A stretch of DNA of 64,000 nucleotides from assembly GCA_018262705.1 (NCBI GenBank), contig JADFDQ010000001.1, positions 1 through 64,000 of the forward strand, in the 5' to 3' direction. The notes beneath the pieces were generated by a model that worked only from the letters and a program-made list of their open reading frames with translations, was not told the origin of the DNA and ran no database searches. Shown here piece by piece: positions 58,864 to 64,000 of this stretch. Source of the DNA: Xanthomonas sp. (GTDB taxonomy: Bacteria > Pseudomonadota > Gammaproteobacteria > Xanthomonadales > Xanthomonadaceae). How positions within the stretch are numbered: the stretch's first letter is position 1; each line of letters opens with the position of its first letter. A program made the position numbers and the translations under genes.

Positions 58864-59709
58864 ATGATCGATGTGCTTTTCGCCGCGCTGTGCAGCGTGC
58901 TGGTGTCGGTGCTGCTCAAGCTCGCGCCGCGCCTGCGTTTCGAGATCGGACAGGCGGTGGCGTGGAACTATGTCGTCGCGGCTGGGCTGTCGCTGCTGTT
59001 CCTGAAGCCTTCGCTGACGACGCTCCGCGCGCCCGGCACGCCGTGGCTCACGCTCGCCGCGCTGGGCGTGCTGCTGCCGACGATCTTCCTCGCGCTGGGC
59101 GCTTCGGTGCGCCACGCCGGCATCGTCCGCACCGACGCCGCGCAGCGGCTGTCGCTGCTGGTGCCGCTGCTGGCCGCCTTCACTTTGTTCGGGGAAACGC
59201 CGGCGCCGATCAAGCTCGCCGGAAGCGCGCTCGGCCTGATCGCGCTGGGCTGCATGGTGCAGCGTCCCGGTCGCGACGGCTCGGGTTCGGTAAACGCAAG
59301 CTGGCTGCATCCACTGACCGTGTTCGCCGGCTTCGGCGCGATCGACGTGCTGTTCAAGCGCGTGGCGGCGGCTGGCATTCCGCTCGGCGCCGCGCTGGCC
59401 GCGACCTTCACGCTGGCGCTGATCGTGGCCTTCGTCATCCAGCTCGCGCGGCGCGCCCGCTTCACCGCGCGCAGCGCGCTGGCCGGGTTGCTGCTGGGGC
59501 TGTGCAACTTCGGCAACATCCTGTTCTATCTGCGCGCGCACCGCGCCCTGCCATCGCAACCCTCGCTGGTGTTTGCCAGAATGAATCTGGGCGTGGTGGT
59601 GCTCGGCGCGCTGGTCGGCGTCGTCGTATTCCGGGAAAAACTCGGGCGCACCGCGACGGTCGGCCTGCTGCTGGCGCTGGCGGCCATCGTCTTGTTGACG
59701 CGCGGCTGA
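58864..59709 (+). CDS. DMT/EamA-family transporter
   Basis: ~10 TM hydrophobic protein; LGASVRHAGIVRTDAAQRLSLLVPLLAAFTLFGETPAPIKLAGSALGLIAL. Confidence 0.85.
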   Translation: MIDVLFAALCSVLVSVLLKLAPRLRFEIGQAVAWNYVVAAGLSLLFLKPSLTTLRAPGTPWLTLAALGVLLPTIFLALGASVRHAGIVRTDAAQRLSLLVPLLAAFTLFGETPAPIKLAGSALGLIALGCMVQRPGRDGSGSVNASWLHPLTVFAGFGAIDVLFKRVAAAGIPLGAALAATFTLALIVAFVIQLARRARFTARSALAGLLLGLCNFGNILFYLRAHRALPSQPSLVFARMNLGVVVLGALVGVVVFREKLGRTATVGLLLALAAIVLLTRG

Positions 59710-59763
59710 CCCAGGTCAGTCGAACGCCGGACATCCGCGCTTTCGCCACCTACACTTTGCGGC

Positions 59764-60675
59764 ATGAAAGCAACCCCCGATTTCGACACCGTCCGCAATT
59801 ACCTTGCCGGACTGCAGGATCGCATCTGCGCCGCAATTGAAACCGCCGACGGTCGCGCGCAGTTTCACGAAGACCGCTGGACCCGCAGCGAAGGCGGCGG
59901 CGGACGCACCCGCGTGCTGCGCGAAGGCGACGTGTTTGAACAGGCCGGGATCGGGTTTTCCGACGTCACCGGCACCAAACTTCCGCCTTCGGCCACCGCC
60001 GCACGTCCGGAGCTGGCCGGCGCCTCGTGGCGCGCGGTCGGGGTGTCGCTGGTGTTCCACCCGCGCAATCCGTACCTGCCCACCACCCACGCCAACGTGC
60101 GCCATTTCTGCGCGCAGCGCGACGGCGAGACGGTGGCGTGGTGGTTTGGCGGCGGCTTCGATTTGACTCCGTTCTATCCGTTCCACGAAGACATCGCGCA
60201 CTGGCACGGCGTGGCGCGCGCGCTGTGCGAACCGTTTGGCGGCAAGCCGCGCTACGACGCCCACAAACGCTGGTGCGACGAGTACTTCTTGCTCAAACAC
60301 CGCGACGAAACCCGCGGCATCGGCGGATTGTTTTTTGATGACCTGCATGAGGACGCCGACGCCGATTTCAGCTATCTGCGCGCGGTCGGCGACGGCTTTC
60401 TCGACGCCTATCTGCCGATTGTCGAACGCCGCAAAAACACACCCTTCGGTGAACGCGAGCGCCAGTTCCAACTCTACCGGCGCGGCCGCTACGTCGAATT
60501 CAACCTCGTCTACGACCGCGGCACCCTGTTCGGCCTGCAGTCCGGCGGCCGCAGTGAATCGATCTTGATGAGCCTGCCGCCGCTGGCACGCTGGGAATAT
60601 GGCTTCGTGCCGGAACCAGGCAGCCCGGAAGCGCGGCTGGCCGACTACCTGCGTCCGCGCGACTGGATCGAGTAG
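59764..60675 (+). CDS. hemF: Oxygen-dependent coproporphyrinogen-III oxidase
   Basis: [92 protein letters not shown]. Confidence 0.96.
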   Translation: MKATPDFDTVRNYLAGLQDRICAAIETADGRAQFHEDRWTRSEGGGGRTRVLREGDVFEQAGIGFSDVTGTKLPPSATAARPELAGASWRAVGVSLVFHPRNPYLPTTHANVRHFCAQRDGETVAWWFGGGFDLTPFYPFHEDIAHWHGVARALCEPFGGKPRYDAHKRWCDEYFLLKHRDETRGIGGLFFDDLHEDADADFSYLRAVGDGFLDAYLPIVERRKNTPFGERERQFQLYRRGRYVEFNLVYDRGTLFGLQSGGRSESILMSLPPLARWEYGFVPEPGSPEARLADYLRPRDWIE

Positions 60676-60681
60676 GCAACC

Positions 60682-61773
60682 TCAATAGCTGAACTGCAGC
60701 CGCAGCCCCGCGCTCAGCGGATGGTCACCGACGCCCTGTCGGCGGCTGTCGAACGCCAGCAGATCGGCGATCACGCGCAAGTTCGGATGCGGGTAGCAAG
60801 TCGCCGCCAATCCCCAGCCTTGCGCGCGTCCGCCGCGCACCGGGCCATCGTTGAGATCGATGGCGTTCCAGCGCAGCGCCAACTCCCAGCCGACCTGCCC
60901 CTGCGGCGCGGGACCGGTGGCGACGCCGCGCTTGTAATGCCGACCATCGCCGGTCGGCGACCAGGTCAGCTGCACGGCGCCGGCATTGCCTCGCACGTCG
61001 CCGCTGTCGCGCCGCACGAACACCTGCGCGGCTTCCGCCTGCAGCGACCACGCGCCGCTCACCCACAGCCCTTCGATGGCGGCGCGGTCGATCCGATCCA
61101 CCCCGGCCAGCGCGCCGGTCGCAGCGAGCTTGAGCGGGGAAAACACGGTTCCTGGATTGACGCCGAAGCTGGCGCGGGCGCTGTCTGAAGATTCGCTGGC
61201 CAGACTCAGCCCGATGTGCGCACTGACGTTCGCGTTTGAACGCAGCAGCCAGGTCGTGCGCAGCGAAGCACCGATGCCTTCACTGGTTCCATCCAACCGC
61301 TTGCCGAACACGGCGGCGTTGAAGGTGCCGCGCTTGCCCCAGCGCGCATATTCCAGACCCACGCGCCGGCTGATCGCGAACGCTCCGACGCTGGACGCTT
61401 CGAGGAAGGCGCTTTGCTTGTCGGTCAGCGCGTCTTCCAGCGTGAACGGCTGCTTGAACTGGCCGAGGCGGACGGATTGACCGGGCGTCGGCGTCCATTC
61501 GAGGAACGCGTCGGGCGGGGTGCGGCCTGCAAAATCGTGTTCGACCACCAGCTGCCAATGCTGTCTGTCGCTTTTGATCCGAAATCCCAGCCGCGCGCGC
61601 CGAAAGCCATCGGCATCCCGGGTCGGAACGCCGTCGGACGCAACCTGCGCCCATTCGTACTGGACGTTGGCGGTCGGCGTGAGCGCGAACGGAAGCTCGG
61701 AGGCGAGCGCAGGAAACGCGCTCGCGGCCAGCGCCGCGACGATCAGGGTTCGTTGCGTGGTGCGAATTGACAT
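60682..61773 (-). CDS. OprO/OprP-type phosphate-selective-porin-like outer membrane protein
   Basis: Signal peptide; FRRARLGFRIKSDRQHWQLVVEHDFAGRTPPDAFLEWTPTPGQSVRLGQFKQPFTLEDALTDKQSAFLEAS; terminal FSY. Confidence 0.82.
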   Translation of the reverse strand: MSIRTTQRTLIVAALAASAFPALASELPFALTPTANVQYEWAQVASDGVPTRDADGFRRARLGFRIKSDRQHWQLVVEHDFAGRTPPDAFLEWTPTPGQSVRLGQFKQPFTLEDALTDKQSAFLEASSVGAFAISRRVGLEYARWGKRGTFNAAVFGKRLDGTSEGIGASLRTTWLLRSNANVSAHIGLSLASESSDSARASFGVNPGTVFSPLKLAATGALAGVDRIDRAAIEGLWVSGAWSLQAEAAQVFVRRDSGDVRGNAGAVQLTWSPTGDGRHYKRGVATGPAPQGQVGWELALRWNAIDLNDGPVRGGRAQGWGLAATCYPHPNLRVIADLLAFDSRRQGVGDHPLSAGLRLQFSY

Positions 61774-61911
61774 GCGCGCGTCCGGAACCGAGTGAGTGCG
61801 GCTGCGCCCAGTCTGGCGGCCTTGGGTGACAGTTCCATGACAGGCCGCCCCGTGCCCATGAGTCGGTGCGGCATCGCCGACACGGAACTCAATCACGCTG
61901 CCGTGAGCGTT

Positions 61912-62835
61912 TCAGTCGCGCACCAGCGTGGATTTGCCGAACAGGCTTTCCACCAGATCCACCGCGAGCCTGGCGGTCATGTTGCGACGGTCGAGCGCCG
62001 GGTTGATTTCGACCAGATCGAGCGAAGCCAGCCGACCGCTGTCGGCGATCATTTCCATGATCAGCTGCGCCTCGCGGTAGTTGACGCCGCCGGGTACGCG
62101 GGTGCCGGTGCCCGGCGCGATCGGCGGGTCGAGCATGTCGACGTCGAAGCTAACGTGCAGATGGGTGTTGCCGTCGAGACCGTCCAACGCTTCCGTCATC
62201 GACCGGCGAATGCCGACCTCGTCGATGTAGCGCATGTCGTAGATGTCCAGCCCATGGCTGTTCACCAGCCGCTTCTCGCCCGGATCGACCGAACGGATGC
62301 CGATCTGGCGGATCTGCTCGGGCACCAGCTGCGGCGCCGGGCCGCCAAGCGTGGTCAGCGCTTCCGGACCGAGCCCGCACAGGCAGGCCACCGGCATGCC
62401 GTGGATGTTTCCGCTGGGCGTGATTTCGCGGGTGTTGAAATCGGCGTGGGCGTCCAGCCACAGCACCCGCAGCGCCTTGCCCGTCTCGCGGCAATGCGCG
62501 GCCGCTGCGGAAATCGAACCGATCGCCAGACAGTGGTCGCCGCCGAGCAGGATCGGCATCCGGCCCTCGCGCAGCGCTTTGGTGCTGGCCTCGAACACCG
62601 CGCGGTTCCACGCCGCGACTTCGGGCAGATGGCGGTAGCCGTCGACCGGTGGCGTCTGCGGATTGGGCGGGCCGGCGACGTCGCCCACGTCGCGCACGTC
62701 CACGCCGCGCGCGGCGATTGCGTTCAAAAGCCCGGCCACGCGCAGCGCTTCCGGCCCCATCGAAGCGCCGCGCAGGGATGCGCCGATATCGGTGGGAACG
62801 CCGAACACGGTAACGGGCGGATAGCTGCGGGTCAT
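61912..62835 (-). CDS. rocF: Arginase
   Basis: MPILLGGDHCLAIGSISA; LWLDAHADFNT; HVSFDVDMLDPPIAPGTGTRVPGG; VEINPALDRRNMTARLAVDLVESLFG. Confidence 0.93.
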   Translation of the reverse strand: MTRSYPPVTVFGVPTDIGASLRGASMGPEALRVAGLLNAIAARGVDVRDVGDVAGPPNPQTPPVDGYRHLPEVAAWNRAVFEASTKALREGRMPILLGGDHCLAIGSISAAAAHCRETGKALRVLWLDAHADFNTREITPSGNIHGMPVACLCGLGPEALTTLGGPAPQLVPEQIRQIGIRSVDPGEKRLVNSHGLDIYDMRYIDEVGIRRSMTEALDGLDGNTHLHVSFDVDMLDPPIAPGTGTRVPGGVNYREAQLIMEMIADSGRLASLDLVEINPALDRRNMTARLAVDLVESLFGKSTLVRD

Positions 62836-62878
62836 CGACTGGCTCCGGTCGTGGGAATGGCGCGCGCGGGCAAGCAGG

Positions 62879-62954
62879 TGGTGCCGCCTGTCCGAATCGA
62901 ACGGACGACCTGCTGTTTACAAGACAGCTGCTCTACCAACTGAGCTAAGGCGGC
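62879..62954 (-). tRNA. tRNA-Thr(UGU)
   Basis: Minus strand GCCGCCTTAGCTCAGTTGGTAGAGCAGCTGTCTTGTAAACAGCAGGTCGTCCGTTCGATTCGGACAGGCGGCACCA; full cloverleaf, anticodon TGT, encoded CCA, 76 nt. Confidence 0.96.
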
Positions 62955-63002
62955 GCGGCGTTTGATTCTAGCAGGGCGGCCCGAACCGTCGGCGCGGCGC
63001 GC

Positions 63003-63638
63003 TCACTGCAGAAACTTGCAATCCAGGTCCTGCGCCGGCGCGATTTCGACAACGCGCGCGCGTTCGATCTTGTCCGGCAGCCGCGCATCCAGCCAGATCC
63101 GCGGCGCCCCGTTGCCACGCGCCTCGATCGCCGGCTCGACGCCGTTGCCGCGCAGTTCCTGCGCACGCCGGCGAGCGCCAGCCTCGCTGCTGAAGCGCCC
63201 CAAGGCGATCCGGTTGGCGTTGCGGCCATCGTTCATCACGAACACGTCGGCAACGCCCGATTCCTTGAGCCTCGCGGCCAGCGCGACCGCCTCCTCGCGC
63301 GTGGCCTTCGCCGGCAGGAACACGTCCCAACCGCTGGCCGCGCCGGAACGGTCTTCGAATGGCGTGGCATCAACGCCAAGCGCGGCCAACGCCGTACTGG
63401 CGCCGGAGCGCGCCGCCGGGCCCGCGAACGGACCAAAGCGCAGGCAGACGGCGGGGACTGGCGTCGCGCTGGGCAGCGCCGCGTCGCGGCGCTGCACCTC
63501 GCTGACCAGAAGCAGCTGCGGCCCGTCCAGCGGCAGCGCCGCCGGTGCGCGCGGCGGCGCGCCTACGGCCCACCACGTGGCGGCGCCCAGGTTCAGCACG
63601 GCGAAGATGACGATGGCGGCGCGCAGCAGCATTGCCAC
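63003..63638 (-). CDS. SPOR-domain protein
   Basis: N-terminal TM; CLRFGPFAG...FLPAKATREEAVALAARLKESGVADVFVMNDGRNANRIALGRFSSEAGARRRAQEL. Confidence 0.8.
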   Translation of the reverse strand: MAMLLRAAIVIFAVLNLGAATWWAVGAPPRAPAALPLDGPQLLLVSEVQRRDAALPSATPVPAVCLRFGPFAGPAARSGASTALAALGVDATPFEDRSGAASGWDVFLPAKATREEAVALAARLKESGVADVFVMNDGRNANRIALGRFSSEAGARRRAQELRGNGVEPAIEARGNGAPRIWLDARLPDKIERARVVEIAPAQDLDCKFLQ

Positions 63639-63735
63639 AGTTTAGCGAAGGTGAAGTGGTCGCTGCTTGCGACGACCATACGCCATGGAGGCACGGCCAC
63701 GGAATGCGTCCCGGATGAAATTCTTCCGCGTCGCC

Positions 63736-64000
63736 TCAGGCAAGACGCAGCGCATGCCAACGCGCCAGACCGGCCAGCACCGCATCGGGGGCAAAGACGT
63801 GCGCCGGCAGCAGCGCCCGCAGCGCCTCGGCGCCGCCGCCGTGAAGATACAGCTCCGGCAACCTCCCCAACCGCTGCGCAGCGCGCTGCAGGCTGTCTTC
63901 GACCAGCGCCAGCGCAGCGCCCTCACAGCCCGACGCCAAGGCGTCGTCGGTGTCGTCTGCGAAATCGACATGGTGCCCTCCGCTGTCGGGCAGATGTGGC
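63736..64000 (-). CDS. coaX: Type III pantothenate kinase (partial, C-terminal portion; runs off right edge)
   Basis: Reverse frame HLPDSGGHHVDFADDTDDALASGCEGAALALVEDSLQRAAQRLGRLPELYLHGGGAEALRALL. Confidence 0.8.
   Translation of the reverse strand, partial: PHLPDSGGHHVDFADDTDDALASGCEGAALALVEDSLQRAAQRLGRLPELYLHGGGAEALRALLPAHVFAPDAVLAGLARWHALRLA

Overview
The window looks like a chromosomal segment of a high-GC Xanthomonadaceae/Lysobacteraceae-type gammaproteobacterium; this placement is inferred from gene content and protein style only. Most of it is housekeeping: tyrS, anmK/ampG-like, xth, pyrE, algC-like mutase, dut, coaB/coaC, radC, argS, speA/speE, glnB/K, ubiK, yifB, aceBA, arfB, truC-like, gpsA, secB, hemD, hemF, rocF, tRNA-Thr, coaX. 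The most interesting region is about 29.2-36.0 kb. A predicted exported protein fuses a cyanophycinase-like (S51) domain to an isoaspartyl-peptidase (Ntn-hydrolase) domain. It is divergent from an ECF sigma factor / FecR anti-sigma / STN-domain TonB-dependent receptor triad. I propose this as a cell-surface-signalled scavenging system for cyanophycin or other beta-aspartyl peptides. Other notable items: (i) a 26-unit heptanucleotide G-run array (15 GGGAACC + 11 GGGGACC) between xth and pyrE, with a short complementary anti-repeat abutting the pyrE start codon; (ii) a Phd/YefM-like antitoxin paired with a zeta-like kinase toxin; (iii) an oleABCD olefin/beta-lactone cluster split by several intervening genes; (iv) coaBC present as two ATGA-overlapping ORFs; (v) an AT-rich, dyad-rich operator region between aceB and a divergent LysR gene; (vi) tandem GTAG-type REP-like units. 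All functional calls come from motif and family recognition by eye; no database search was run.
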